Positions 17,404 to 27,108 are shown, counted from the stretch's first letter. The stretch is 64,000 nt of DNA from Diaphorobacter sp. HDW4B (GCF_011305535.1 NZ_CP049905.1:1932001-1996000), one strand, 5' to 3'. Program-made: numbers and translations. The notes: generated by a model not told the origin, from the letters alone.

Positions 17404-18330
17404 ATGGCCCTGAAAATCATTCTCCTCCTCGTCCTCCTCACGTTCCCGTTGTGCGGTCTGTACATGCACATGCGTGGCAAGGTGCGGCACAAGGCGATGC
17501 GGCAGCTGTTCGATCACTCCACGTTCACAGCGCCGATCAACGTGTTCATGCTGGCGTTCTCCAAGGTGCCGAAGACGCCCTACCTGCCCACCAGCACCTT
17601 CCCCGAGCTCGCACCGCTGCAGGAACACTGGCGCGAAATCCGCGAAGAAGCCGTGAACCTGCAGAAGAACATGCAGATCAAGGCTGCGGCCAACAACGAC
17701 GACGCGGGCTTCAACTCGTTCTTCAAGACCGGCTGGAAGCGCTTCTATCTGAAGTGGTACGGCGACGCCCACCCATCCGCGATGGAGCTGTGCCCGGTGA
17801 CGACCTCGCTGGTCGCCAAGATTCCCACCATCAAGGCCGCCATGTTTGCCGAGCTGCCGCCCGGAGCCAAGCTCAATCTGCACCGCGACCCGTATGCCGG
17901 TTCGCTGCGCTACCACCTCGGACTGCTCTCACCCAACGACGACAACTGCATGATCTCGGTGGACGGCCAGCCCTACAGCTGGCGCGAAGGCGAAGGCGTG
18001 ATCTTCGACGAGACCTACATGCACTGGGCCGAAAATCGCACCAACGGCAACCGCATCGTGCTGTTCTGCGACGTGGAGCGCCCGATGACCAACGGCTTCG
18101 CCCAGTGGCTCAACCGCTGGGTGGGCACCAACGTCGTGGCCGCCGCCAGCTCGCCCAACAACGAAGGCGACCCGCGCGGCCTCATCAGCCGACTGTTCAA
18201 GATTTCGTTCTACGCAGGCCAGTACCGCCGCCGCTTCAAGGCATGGAACAAGACGGCCTACAAGCTCACCAAGTTCGGCCTGATGCTCGCAGCGCTGGCG
18301 GGGATTGTGGCGATTTTTGTGAAGCTCTGA
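17404..18330 (+). CDS. Aspartyl/asparaginyl beta-hydroxylase, LpxO-like
   Basis: Fe(II)/2-oxoglutarate-dependent dioxygenase, 308 residues. An N-terminal transmembrane helix (about residues 4-22) is followed by the hydroxylase domain. LHRDPYAGSLRYHLGL carries the HxD metal ligands and TYMHWAENRT the distal His; the Arg in NRIVLFCDV would bind 2-oxoglutarate. Length and membrane anchor match LpxO, which 2-hydroxylates the lipid A secondary acyl chain. A second hydrophobic stretch ends the protein. Start chosen at MALKIIL; the ribosome site is weak. Lipid A as substrate is an inference from family resemblance. Confidence 0.82.
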   Translation: MALKIILLLVLLTFPLCGLYMHMRGKVRHKAMRQLFDHSTFTAPINVFMLAFSKVPKTPYLPTSTFPELAPLQEHWREIREEAVNLQKNMQIKAAANNDDAGFNSFFKTGWKRFYLKWYGDAHPSAMELCPVTTSLVAKIPTIKAAMFAELPPGAKLNLHRDPYAGSLRYHLGLLSPNDDNCMISVDGQPYSWREGEGVIFDETYMHWAENRTNGNRIVLFCDVERPMTNGFAQWLNRWVGTNVVAAASSPNNEGDPRGLISRLFKISFYAGQYRRRFKAWNKTAYKLTKFGLMLAALAGIVAIFVKL

Positions 18331-18357
18331 ATCGGCTTCCGCTTCACGCGCAGATCA

Positions 18358-18395
18358 GCGGCTCGCAAGTCACAGCTTGCGAGCCGCTTTGTTTT
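18358..18395 (+). terminator. Terminator of the LpxO-like gene, sharing DNA with the M36 gene end
   Basis: GCGGCTCGCAAG and CTTGCGAGCCGC pair over 12 bp (18358-18387) and are followed by TTTGTTTT. The distal arm (18376-18387) reads on the minus strand as codons near the end of the M36 protease, and the protease stop falls in the loop. Confidence 0.85.
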
Positions 18396-21300
18396 GGGGA
18401 ACGAACCGCCAGCCCAGAGCCCCCACTGACAGCGCCATGAGCAACAGCCCCAGCGGGGACATGGTGGGAACGGCTGTCGGGTTCGACGCGACTGCGTCCT
18501 GCCGCGTGCTGGGGGAGTTCGTGGTGCTGCCGCCCGCCGCCGTCTCCATCTGAGCCGCCGGAATGGCCACCGCACTCGCGGGATCGACGTTGCTCAACGC
18601 AAAGTGGACCAAACCACCCAGCGCTGTGGATGCGGTGATCACAAAGTCTCCCGCCAACGCATTCGCCTGCAGCATCGGCGACTGGGCGCGCCCGTTTTCA
18701 TCCGTGACGACACCCGCACGCAGGCCGGTTGCGAAGATGGCGCTCGCACTGTCTGCAGCACGGTTCGTGGCATTGGCCACGGCAAACGTGACCGGCACGC
18801 CCGCCCGCGCAATCGGGTTGCCCGACACGTCGGCCAACTGCACCACCAACGGCTCGGAGAATGCACCACCCGCTTGTGCGGATTGGGATGCACCGCTTTG
18901 GGCGATCAGACTGACGCAGCTTTTCTCGCTGGACTGGATCGACGCGAACGGCTTGTTGCTCACTCCACTCAAGCGGATGTTGTCGATGCGCCAGAACTGA
19001 GAGGCGTCTGGATTTCCTTGGTCCGCAGCCCCCGCCCGCCAGCCCAGCCGCAAGGTCTTGCCTGCGTACTCGCGCCCCAAATTCACTGTCACGTTACGCA
19101 TCCAGCCGTTGGACTTGCCTGTGAATGCGGTCTGGCTGCGCAGTGGATTGGTGTTGGCCATGGCGCCCCTCATCCACCAGATCTGTCCCGTGTACGGTAC
19201 GATGCTCTGACTCAAGGGCCGGTCCACGGAACTCTCGACGGAAACCATGAGCTGCCCACCGTTGGTCGCGTCGGCGCCGAAGTCGTATTCCTGATCGAAG
19301 GTGAGAACAAGGTCTTCCGCCGCACTGCCCTGCAGCGCAGGCGTGTACATGCCCGCCATGGCTCGCTCGTTCGGAATGGCGAGCTGATACCAGTGCTCGC
19401 TGCCGTCGCCCGCGATCGCCCATGAACCGCGATCGTCGATTCCGCCGGGCCAGACATCGACGGAGTCCGATGCGCTGTTCTGCTCTTTGATGTCCGCATT
19501 CAGCCAGACATCAATGCTCTTGCCGAAGGTGAGCACCTGCGGGTCGGCGGCCACGATGCGCGCATCGATCCGGGCGCTGCCATACGTCGCCATGCCTGCG
19601 AGATACAGGGGCAGCACCAGTGTGCGCCGTTGTCCTGGCGGGATTGGCGTGTCGATGGTCCGCACCGTGCCCTTCGGAAAGGCGATGTGCGGATCGTTAG
19701 CGTTCAATGCGAGCGTCACATTGTTGATGGCCGTGTTGCCGCGATTGATCAGTTGGATGAACAGCGCCCCCGTCTCTGTGTTGTCGAGCACCTTGTCCGC
19801 ATCGCAGCGTCGGGATGGCTCGTCGGCCATCGACAACGCCATGCTTTCGATGGCCAGCAATGGGCCTGCGTTGTAGCTCTCCACGACACCCTGATTCGTC
19901 ATGGTCAGGCGATCCGGCCCGGTGGCATCCAGCCCTGCGCCACGCTTGGCAAATCCGCCGAGGCAACTGGCGTAATCCTGCGGATCACTGGCCGCCACAG
20001 CCGCAAGCAAGGCATCGCGTGCCTCGAGCAAGGTCGGCAGAACGGGCGTGAGCTTCATTCCGGCGACCAGATAATTTCTCATGCGCTGTTGTGCTTCCGG
20101 GAATGGCCGCGTGTTGAGCATGGCCGCATAGCACTCCCACAGCATGCTCGCCCAGACCTCGCCCGTGTTGTGCAACTGCGAGTTGGCCGTGAGCAGCGGA
20201 TCGGTCGATGCACTCAGCCCGGGATGGCGAGGCACGCCCTCCGGCAACGGCTCGCCATCCTGCATGTGCTTGAAAGTGAGCGGGTTCTTCGCCATGTCCG
20301 TCGAATACGGATAGCGCCGACTGCCGAAATAGGCCCCATTGCTCGGATCGCTTGCCGGTTGGGCCGTGCCCGCATTCGCATAGGCCGCCTGCGCATACGC
20401 GCCTTGGTACTGTTCATTGCCGGGCTTCCGTCTGTCCTGCTCGGTGACGGTGACCAGCAATGCCAGAAAGTCGCCCCACCCCTCGCTCAGCCCGGCGGAC
20501 TGCCGCGAGGTCAACCCGTTGGCATTGCCGATCAGGCGATTGCTGAGGTAATGCGCCCATTCATGCGCAACGATGGTGTTGTCCAACGCGGCGCTGCGCG
20601 TGGGCGCGCCCGCGTTGTAGGCGAAGGTCCGCAGCACCGGAGAATCCCCATCCGCAGGCGTCTCCATGCTGGCATTGTTGACGCGCGCGAACTGCAGCAC
20701 CTGCGCCGTGATCGGATCGCCCTCCAGCCCGCCGCGCTCGAAGTTGCTCGCCTGTGCGTTGCCCGCAAGCTCGTCAAAGCCAGCGTCGTAGAACCAGTCA
20801 TGCAACCAGTTCACGACATAGAAGAGATTGGCCACAGAGCTGGAAATCTGCTCGCGGTTCTTGGTGGCGCTTGCAGCAAAGTCGTAGCCGTAAACGAACG
20901 AATACGAGGTTGAACACGCGAAGAAATCGACCTGCGTGACATCTGCGCGCGCCCCACAGGCCACGGCCATGGAGACAGGAGAGCTGCTGTAGCCTTTCGG
21001 GTTCTCCAGATCGGCAAAAACACGCGCGTTGTTGCCGTATGAAAACTGGACTCGGGAATTCGCAGCTTCGTCCACCCAGGGGTCGTTTCGGGAAAACGGG
21101 GCGTTGGCCAAAGTGAGTTGAAATGCGGGACTCAATCGCATGGCATAGCCATTCGGTTGCGCTTGCGGATAGGGATTCAGATCCAGACCTTGCGGGCCGG
21201 GATACGGCGTTCCGGTCACAGGATCGGCCCAGACGCTGTAGGTGAACGCATGCGGCGCAGCGTCGTGTGACGTCAGGTTGTTGCGAAACAGCAGCCGGCC

Positions 21301-22137
21301 ATCGTCGCGCGCGATCACATAGGAATAGGCGTTCTGCTCATCGCCCTCACGCACCCGAAGCTCGATGTAGAAGCCCGCCACCAAACCCTCCGGCAGACGA
21401 AACCACGTCGGCTTGTAGCGCACAGGAGACTCCAGCACGCCGCCACGCTCACCCGCCACTCCATCGGGCAAGGCCAACCAACGGTAGTTGCTGGAAGCAC
21501 TGGCGCGCGGCTCCGTCGGCTCGAACAATTGCGACGCGACACTGGCCGGAAAGTCGAAGTCATGCAACGCCACAGCGACCGCGTCTGCTGCAGCCAATGG
21601 GGCAACCAAGGCCGCCTTGGTTGTCTTGGCGGCTTGCGTGCCTCCCAGATAGCCGCCGATGTTCACGGCCCGCGACTGTGCATTCAGCAGCACCGTGGCC
21701 TGCTCGCGGAAGATGTCGACGCCGTTCAACCGATTGCCGAAACGCACCAGTTTTGCGCCGTTGGGCAGGGTGTGCTGAACTCTTGCAGGCGCGGCATCCA
21801 GCTCCTGCTCGCTGACGCCATACAAGTGGGCGACGAATTTGAACTCGCTGCGCGCGGCGCTCACCGCATCCTGAGCAGATTTCTGTCGCGTGCTGACGGA
21901 CGGCTGTTTCTGAGGATCAAGCGCCATGAACGTCGGTATTCCCAAGCGCTCGTCGCGCGTCATTTTTTTGACGGTATTGGGGGTGGCAGGCGCACTCTTG
22001 GCCCGTGCGGCAGGCGCAGCACTCTGCAATGCATCCACATGGGCCAGATCGCGAGCGGACACATCGAATGCCATGACAAGACAGACGCTTGCCACTGCCG
22101 CGGCCATGGGCCGACGGGTTCTCCTGTTCTTCTGCAT
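18370..22137 (-). CDS. Secreted M36 (fungalysin-type) metalloprotease with Big-1 domain and sorting-like tail
   Basis: 1255 residues, starting at MQKNRRTRR behind GGGAGG rather than 18 codons earlier. Order: signal peptide, a long propeptide-like region with FTP-type features, and the M36 catalytic domain with zinc motif VAHEWAHYL and the second zinc ligand in SEGWGDF. Then come jelly-roll-like regions, a Big-1/invasin-type Ig domain (about 1100-1195), and a tail with VPTMS, a hydrophobic helix and a basic end. That tail resembles IPTL-CTERM sorting signals, so the protease may be anchored and processed at the outer surface. Unusually long for M36. It is the only gene in its transcription unit. 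Confidence 0.85.
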   Translation of the reverse strand: MQKNRRTRRPMAAAVASVCLVMAFDVSARDLAHVDALQSAAPAARAKSAPATPNTVKKMTRDERLGIPTFMALDPQKQPSVSTRQKSAQDAVSAARSEFKFVAHLYGVSEQELDAAPARVQHTLPNGAKLVRFGNRLNGVDIFREQATVLLNAQSRAVNIGGYLGGTQAAKTTKAALVAPLAAADAVAVALHDFDFPASVASQLFEPTEPRASASSNYRWLALPDGVAGERGGVLESPVRYKPTWFRLPEGLVAGFYIELRVREGDEQNAYSYVIARDDGRLLFRNNLTSHDAAPHAFTYSVWADPVTGTPYPGPQGLDLNPYPQAQPNGYAMRLSPAFQLTLANAPFSRNDPWVDEAANSRVQFSYGNNARVFADLENPKGYSSSPVSMAVACGARADVTQVDFFACSTSYSFVYGYDFAASATKNREQISSSVANLFYVVNWLHDWFYDAGFDELAGNAQASNFERGGLEGDPITAQVLQFARVNNASMETPADGDSPVLRTFAYNAGAPTRSAALDNTIVAHEWAHYLSNRLIGNANGLTSRQSAGLSEGWGDFLALLVTVTEQDRRKPGNEQYQGAYAQAAYANAGTAQPASDPSNGAYFGSRRYPYSTDMAKNPLTFKHMQDGEPLPEGVPRHPGLSASTDPLLTANSQLHNTGEVWASMLWECYAAMLNTRPFPEAQQRMRNYLVAGMKLTPVLPTLLEARDALLAAVAASDPQDYASCLGGFAKRGAGLDATGPDRLTMTNQGVVESYNAGPLLAIESMALSMADEPSRRCDADKVLDNTETGALFIQLINRGNTAINNVTLALNANDPHIAFPKGTVRTIDTPIPPGQRRTLVLPLYLAGMATYGSARIDARIVAADPQVLTFGKSIDVWLNADIKEQNSASDSVDVWPGGIDDRGSWAIAGDGSEHWYQLAIPNERAMAGMYTPALQGSAAEDLVLTFDQEYDFGADATNGGQLMVSVESSVDRPLSQSIVPYTGQIWWMRGAMANTNPLRSQTAFTGKSNGWMRNVTVNLGREYAGKTLRLGWRAGAADQGNPDASQFWRIDNIRLSGVSNKPFASIQSSEKSCVSLIAQSGASQSAQAGGAFSEPLVVQLADVSGNPIARAGVPVTFAVANATNRAADSASAIFATGLRAGVVTDENGRAQSPMLQANALAGDFVITASTALGGLVHFALSNVDPASAVAIPAAQMETAAGGSTTNSPSTRQDAVASNPTAVPTMSPLGLLLMALSVGALGWRFVPQNKAARKL

Positions 22138-22563
22138 GCTGTACCTCCCTGCATATTTCCAATCGACTCGCGCTTGTTCTTTGCGAAGCACTCAGGTCGA
22201 TTGGTTTATGGACAGAACGGAACTTCACATGGGCGAAGTGCGTTGCGGGACGCGGCGTCGCTCGGCCAAAGTATTGGGCCGAGCGACGCAAAAGCAGTTG
22301 TCAGTTTGTTTCGTTGGAAATGACCGAGCTTGGGCCATTCTTGCCGTTACGCTCGTCACGGCTTGTCATCCAAGTGCGCACAACTTCGCCAGACAACAGG
22401 CCCTCCGGAGGGCATGCGATAGAGGGCCCCAAAACGTTTGCGAACACATGTGCAGAACGTCAATCGGCTTCCTGAGGCGAAGGCGGCATCACGCAAAGGC
22501 GCAACTTGTTACCTTTGACTGGCGCGGTCTTTCACGCACACACCGCATCAGGCAAAGATGGCG
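22138..22563. other. 426-bp intergenic region upstream of the M36 protease
   Basis: No convincing gene on either strand. The main structure is a 13-bp inverted repeat, GCGTCGCTCGGCC (22255-22267) and GGCCGAGCGACGC (22277-22289), with a 9-nt loop. It lies 118 nt upstream of the protease start. It is not followed by a T tract in either direction, so a leader structure or operator for the protease gene is more likely than a terminator. The rest shows nothing I can name. Confidence 0.55.
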
Positions 22564-23001
22564 TCAGTCCTTGCTCATCGCCAGCAGCTTCGCATGCGTG
22601 GCCGCAGGAATCTGCACCACGCTACGGCTCGTTTTGCTCACGAAGGCGATGCCGGTCTTGCCGCGTGCGACTTCGCGGCTCTGGGATTTTTCGGTCACGC
22701 TGAACACCAGATCGAAGCCGTAGCGATTGAAGTCGGCGGGTGTCATGCGGATGCACATGACTTCGCCGTGAAAGCCTTCGGACTTGTACTGCGCGACGAT
22801 GTCGCCGACCACAATGCTCACATCGGGCAGCTCGGGTTCGGGAAAGCCGATCTCCTGAAAGAAGCGCAGGCGTGCCTCGGAGACCAGGCTCAGCAGTTGC
22901 GCGTTGTCCAGATGTCCGCCCTGATTCACATGGCTGATGTAGATCTGCACCTCGGTGCTGAAGGCGAAGTGGTCGGGCAGTTCGAAGATGACGCGGGGCA
23001 T
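22564..23001 (-). CDS. Hot-dog fold acyl-CoA thioesterase
   Basis: 145 residues, 4-hydroxybenzoyl-CoA/YbgC-like thioesterase fold. The usual active-site Asp in HVNQGGHLDNAQLL is displaced relative to YbgC (YxxTDxxGxV): here the loop reads HVNQGGHLDN. The long helix LVSEARLRFFQEIGF and the strand region VVGDIVAQYKSEGF are typical. It follows rpoN by 18 bp on the same strand, so the two may be cotranscribed. The natural substrate is unknown. Confidence 0.8.
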   Translation of the reverse strand: MPRVIFELPDHFAFSTEVQIYISHVNQGGHLDNAQLLSLVSEARLRFFQEIGFPEPELPDVSIVVGDIVAQYKSEGFHGEVMCIRMTPADFNRYGFDLVFSVTEKSQSREVARGKTGIAFVSKTSRSVVQIPAATHAKLLAMSKD

Positions 23002-23019
23002 GGTGCAGGGTTCGGGTTG

Positions 23020-24627
23020 TCAGACCGCCTTGCGCAGATTGGCAGGCGGAATCTTGAGCGCTTCGCGGTACTTGGCGACGGTGCGGCGCGCGCATTCGAT
23101 GCCTTGCTCGGCGAGCATGTCGGCGATCTTGCTGTCGGAGAGCGGTTTCTTGGGGTTTTCGGAGCTGAGCAATTGCTTGATCAGCGCCTTCACCGCCGTG
23201 CTCGACGCGCTGCCGCCGGTCTCGGTGCCGAGGCCCGATCCGAAGAAATACTTCAGCTCGAACGTGCCTTGCGGCGTGGACATGTACTTGGCGGTGGTCA
23301 CGCGGCTGATGGTGGACTCGTGCAGGCCGAGTTCATCGGCGATGTCGCGCAGCACCAGTGGGCGCATGGCCAGTTCGCCGTGCACGAAGAAGTTCTTCTG
23401 GCGCTCGACGATGGCGGTGGACACGCGCAGGATGGTGTCGAAGCGCTGCTGCACGTTCTTGATGAACCAGCGCGCTTCCTGCAGGCGTTGCTGCAGCCCG
23501 GCATTGGCCTCGTTGCCGCGCTGTCCGCGCAGTGCGTTGGCGTAGATATCGTGCACGCGCAGGCGCGGCATGACGTCGGAATTGAGCTGCACGGTGAAGC
23601 GCATCTGCGCACCGCGACCGACGTTCTTGACGATCACGTCGGGCACGATGATCTGGCGCTGCACATCGGCAAAGCGACGACCGGGCCGTGGCTCCAGACG
23701 CGCGATCAGGTTCATCGCGGCGCGGGTGGATTCTTCCGGCGCGGCGCAGGCCTGCATGATGCGCTTGACGTCCTTGCGCGCCAGCAGGTCGAGCGAATCA
23801 CGGCAGATGCGCAGCGCGACCGCGATGATGGCCGGATCGCCCTCTTCGTCGAGGTTCATGCCGTGCAGTTGCAGCGTGAGACATTCGCTCAGATTGCGCG
23901 CACCAACGCCTGCGGGATCGAGGCTTTGCAGCAAACGCAGCGCCACGGTGAAGCGGTGCACGAGTTCTTCCAGATCTTCGGTTGGCGCATCTGCACCGGC
24001 CAAGGCGAGCGCCAGTTCGGCCAGCGATTCTTCGAGATAGCCGTCGTCGTTGAGCGATTCGATGAGAAAGCGCACGGCGGCGCTGTCGATGTCGGAGAGA
24101 TGCAGGGCCAGCGCCTGGCGGTGCAGATGGTCGGTCAGCGATTCGTGCGAACCGGCGAGGTCGATGGCATCGACCTCTTCGTCGCCGGAGCTGCTGGTGT
24201 TGTTGCGCGCGGGCGCGTCACCGCCCCACTCGCCGTCGTCGGGTGCCATCTCGACGGTGCCGTCGCCTTCCCAGTCAACTTGCTCGGAGACCTCGGAGCC
24301 TGCAGCGGGCGAGTCCGATTCTGAAGAGGAAGTGGAAGACTCGTCGGAAGCAGTCGACGTGGTGGAGGTGCTGGAAGTGGGCGCCTGATACAGCGCGCCG
24401 TCCGCATCACCAGCGTCTTCGCTGGCGGGCTGGTCGGCGCGTTCGAGGCCGAACTCCTCGCGCGGAGCTTCCTCGGTCGTGCGTTCCAGAAAGGGGTTGT
24501 CGTCAAGCATCTGCTCGACTTCCTGTTCCAGCTCCAGTGTGGAGAGCTGCAGCAGCTTGATCGACTGCTGCAGCTGTGGCGTGAGCGCCAGATGCTGCGA
24601 GACCCGAAGCGACAGTCCCGGCTTCAT
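23020..24627 (-). CDS. rpoN: RNA polymerase sigma-54 factor
   Basis: 535 residues. Region I, the Gln/Leu-rich activator-response segment, is at the N-terminus (LRVSQHLALTPQLQQSIKLL). An acidic Ser/Asp/Glu-rich region II covers about residues 60-165. The core-binding and DNA-binding domains follow, with the RpoN box ARRTVAKYREALKIP near the C-terminus. It directs enhancer-dependent transcription at -24/-12 promoters. It follows lptB on the same strand after 56 bp, the usual lptAB-rpoN order in proteobacteria, but hpf and the PTS genes that often follow rpoN are replaced by a thioesterase. Confidence 0.96.
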   Translation of the reverse strand: MKPGLSLRVSQHLALTPQLQQSIKLLQLSTLELEQEVEQMLDDNPFLERTTEEAPREEFGLERADQPASEDAGDADGALYQAPTSSTSTTSTASDESSTSSSESDSPAAGSEVSEQVDWEGDGTVEMAPDDGEWGGDAPARNNTSSSGDEEVDAIDLAGSHESLTDHLHRQALALHLSDIDSAAVRFLIESLNDDGYLEESLAELALALAGADAPTEDLEELVHRFTVALRLLQSLDPAGVGARNLSECLTLQLHGMNLDEEGDPAIIAVALRICRDSLDLLARKDVKRIMQACAAPEESTRAAMNLIARLEPRPGRRFADVQRQIIVPDVIVKNVGRGAQMRFTVQLNSDVMPRLRVHDIYANALRGQRGNEANAGLQQRLQEARWFIKNVQQRFDTILRVSTAIVERQKNFFVHGELAMRPLVLRDIADELGLHESTISRVTTAKYMSTPQGTFELKYFFGSGLGTETGGSASSTAVKALIKQLLSSENPKKPLSDSKIADMLAEQGIECARRTVAKYREALKIPPANLRKAV

Positions 24628-24683
24628 GGCCTGCAGCCTTGTTTCGCGATATTCACCGTCAAGACGTTGCCCATGTCACCCAA

Positions 24684-25508
24684 CTACATGCGGAAGTGTT
24701 CGCCCAGGTACACCCGGCGCACATCGGCGTTGTCGACGATCTCGGACGGCGTACCCTGCGCGAGCACATGGCCGTCGCTGATGATGAAGGCGTGGTCGCA
24801 GATGCCCAGCGTCTCGCGCACGTTGTGATCGGTGATGAGCACGCCGATGCCGCGTTCCTTGAGGAAGCCGATGATGCGCTGGATTTCGATCACCGCAATC
24901 GGGTCGATACCGGCAAATGGCTCGTCCAGCAGGATGAAGCGTGGCTGGGTGGCGAGCGCACGGGCGATTTCCACGCGGCGGCGTTCACCGCCGGAGAGTG
25001 CGAGCGCTGGCGATTCGCGCAGATGATCAACGCGCAGCTCCTGCAGCAGCGAGGTCAGGCGTTCCTCGATCACCGCACGCGAAAGCGCATGGCCGTTTTC
25101 GTCCTGCTGCAGCTCCAGCACGGCGCGCACGTTTTCTTCGACGTTGAGCTTGCGGAAGATCGAGGCTTCCTGCGGCAGATACGACAGCCCCAGGCGCGAG
25201 CGGCGGTGGATCGGCAGGTTCTGCACGGATTGGCCATCGATGTAGATCTCGCCCGCATCGCTGCGCACCAGACCCACGATCATGTAGAACGAGGTGGTCT
25301 TGCCCGCGCCATTGGGGCCGAGCAGACCGACCACTTCGCCCTTGCGCACGGACAGCGACACGTCCTTGACGACCTTGCGGCTGCCGTAGGATTTTTCGAG
25401 GTGCAGGGCTTCGAGGCGGCTTTCCGAATCGACTCTGGCGGTGGGAGCAGCCCCGTTCATGGAGGGCTCACGGCGCTCGTTGTTCATCTCGGCTTTTCCC
25501 ACGCTCAC
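24684..25508 (-). CDS. lptB: LPS export ABC transporter ATPase
   Basis: Cytoplasmic ATPase of the LptB2FG complex that powers LPS extraction from the inner membrane. Walker A is GPNGAGKTT, the signature [15 protein letters not shown], Walker [14 protein letters not shown], and the switch His lies in [10 protein letters not shown]. The first possible start is a GTG overlapping the lptA stop (GTGA); ATG codons 7 and 16 codons later would give a product nearer the common 240-residue size. I keep the coupled GTG but the true start is uncertain. 274 residues as listed. Confidence 0.94.
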   Translation of the reverse strand: MSVGKAEMNNERREPSMNGAAPTARVDSESRLEALHLEKSYGSRKVVKDVSLSVRKGEVVGLLGPNGAGKTTSFYMIVGLVRSDAGEIYIDGQSVQNLPIHRRSRLGLSYLPQEASIFRKLNVEENVRAVLELQQDENGHALSRAVIEERLTSLLQELRVDHLRESPALALSGGERRRVEIARALATQPRFILLDEPFAGIDPIAVIEIQRIIGFLKERGIGVLITDHNVRETLGICDHAFIISDGHVLAQGTPSEIVDNADVRRVYLGEHFRM

Positions 25509-26161
25509 TTGGTGCTCAGTTCTGGGCTGGAGCGCAGCACGGGCGCTTCACCCGCGCGTTCGGGCTTGGGAGCCTGCGCGCCGCCTTCGGCGGGCTTTTC
25601 CTTGGGCGTGAGCGTCATGCGCACACGACCTGCGGGCGTTCCGGCCTGACCGGACGGCTGGGGCGTGTTCTTCACGCCATCCACCGTGAACACGTCGGTG
25701 ATGTTGTTGTAGACGATGAGCGCGCCATTGACCTGATCGGTCAGCGCGGTGTCGCGATAGCGGCGCAGTTCGCCACGGCGGATGAACTTGACGATGTCGG
25801 CCTTGCCGTCGTACTCGATCACCTCGCCCTCGCCTTCCACATATTCGTGGGGTGCACCGGGAGCCGAGTCGCGTTTCTGGCGGAAGAACGCGCGCTTGCC
25901 TGCAGCAGCCGTCACCGTGCCGTACTGGAAGCCGTCCGGGTCCTGACGCACTTCGAGCTGGGCACCGCGCAGCACGATGGTGCCCTTGGTCATCACCACG
26001 TTGCCCGTGAACACGCTGATCTGCTTGAGCTCGTCGTGGCGCAGCGTATCGGCCTCGATGTTCATCGGCTTGTCGCGGTCGGCACGCTCCGCATGCACCA
26101 CGGCGGGGCCGAGCGCCAACAGGCAGCAGCTAAAAAGGAGCGGGATAAGTCTGGTTTTCAT
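25505..26161 (-). CDS. lptA: LPS transport periplasmic protein LptA
   Basis: OstA-like beta-jellyroll protein that bridges the periplasm for LPS, 218 residues with a signal peptide ending near [12 protein letters not shown]. Typical strands include [25 protein letters not shown] and [12 protein letters not shown] 60-residue Pro/Ala/Glu-rich C-terminal extension is unusual compared with E. coli LptA (185 residues). The start MKTRLIPLL gives a normal signal peptide, unlike the 31-codon longer reading. The upstream lptC gene expected in a lptCAB operon is missing; a terminator and dsbA are there instead. Confidence 0.92.
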   Translation of the reverse strand: MKTRLIPLLFSCCLLALGPAVVHAERADRDKPMNIEADTLRHDELKQISVFTGNVVMTKGTIVLRGAQLEVRQDPDGFQYGTVTAAAGKRAFFRQKRDSAPGAPHEYVEGEGEVIEYDGKADIVKFIRRGELRRYRDTALTDQVNGALIVYNNITDVFTVDGVKNTPQPSGQAGTPAGRVRMTLTPKEKPAEGGAQAPKPERAGEAPVLRSSPELSTK

Positions 26162-26320
26162 AGGGCATGAATCTTGCTCAAGCATTGTACTGAACCCGGT
26201 GCTCGTGCGTACCGGAAGTCGATTTTTCCAGTGTGGAACAGAACAGGAAAACAAACACGCAAAAATGACGCTCGAATACTATCAATCGCACATGAACGGC
26301 AATTGCTGAGCCGAAAAACA

Positions 26321-26346
26321 AAAAGCGCATCCGAAGATGCGCTTTT
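26321..26346 (-). terminator. Terminator of dsbA
   Basis: Perfect 11-bp stem AAAAGCGCATC / GATGCGCTTTT with a 4-base loop, followed on the minus strand by TGTTTTTCGG. It separates dsbA from lptA and would stop dsbA transcripts from reading into lptAB-rpoN. It is A/T-flanked on both sides, so it could work in both directions. Confidence 0.9.
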
Positions 26347-26390
26347 CAATGCTTCACGAAAGACCGGTGGCTGGTCTGTCCATTCGTCCG

Positions 26391-27041
26391 TCAGGCCTTG
26401 AGCGAGCCCAGATATTCGACGACCTGCAGCACGTTCTGCATGCTGCCTGCCAGCGTACCGTCGGTGTAGTACTTGCCGCCCACGCCCATGGAAGGCACGC
26501 CTTCCACTTGGTAGCTTTCCTGCAATTGGGTCGCCTTGCGCAGCAGGTTGGCTGTGTTGAAGGAGTTGTAGGCTTCCTTGAACTTGGCCACGTCCACGCC
26601 TTGCTGGCCGATCCATTCGAAGATCGCGTCGTCTTTGTTCAGCGGCTTGCGCTCCACGTGCACCGCGCGGAACACGGTGGTGTGCAGCTTGGGCAGCAGG
26701 TTCATGGCTTCCAGCGCAAAGTACAGCTTCTGCTGCGGCACGAAGCTGGCGTTGAACGCCACCGGAATGCGGTGGATGCTCAAATTGGCAGGCGCGTTCT
26801 TGACCCAGGCTTCGAAAGCCGGTTCAAAGGCATTGCAATGCGGGCAGCTGTACCAGAAGAACTCGATCACCTCGACCTTGCCAGCGGACGCATCGGTGGC
26901 CACGGGCTTCTTGAGCTTGATGAAGTCCTTGCCTTCCTTGAAGGCACGCGCTTGAGCCTGCGCGTTCATGGACAGTGGCAGTGTCAGGGCGGAAGCGGCG
27001 ACCGCCGAGGCGGTGGACAGGGAAAACTCGCGGCGTTTCAT
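26391..27041 (-). CDS. dsbA: Thiol:disulfide interchange protein DsbA
   Basis: Periplasmic disulfide oxidant, 216 residues. The signal peptide ends near AQA-RAFKEGKD. The active site is CPHC (FFWYSCPHCNAFEP, about residue 67), and the cis-Pro loop is VEGVPSMGVGG. It lies downstream of argS and the SPOR gene on the same strand, 67 bp after the SPOR stop, so it may be partly cotranscribed. Confidence 0.94.
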   Translation of the reverse strand: MKRREFSLSTASAVAASALTLPLSMNAQAQARAFKEGKDFIKLKKPVATDASAGKVEVIEFFWYSCPHCNAFEPAFEAWVKNAPANLSIHRIPVAFNASFVPQQKLYFALEAMNLLPKLHTTVFRAVHVERKPLNKDDAIFEWIGQQGVDVAKFKEAYNSFNTANLLRKATQLQESYQVEGVPSMGVGGKYYTDGTLAGSMQNVLQVVEYLGSLKA

Positions 27042-27108
27042 GAGATGAACATTCCTCTTCAGTTTTTTGTGGCAACTGGTGATTGTGAGCGATGTGCGTC
27101 AAAAAAGT

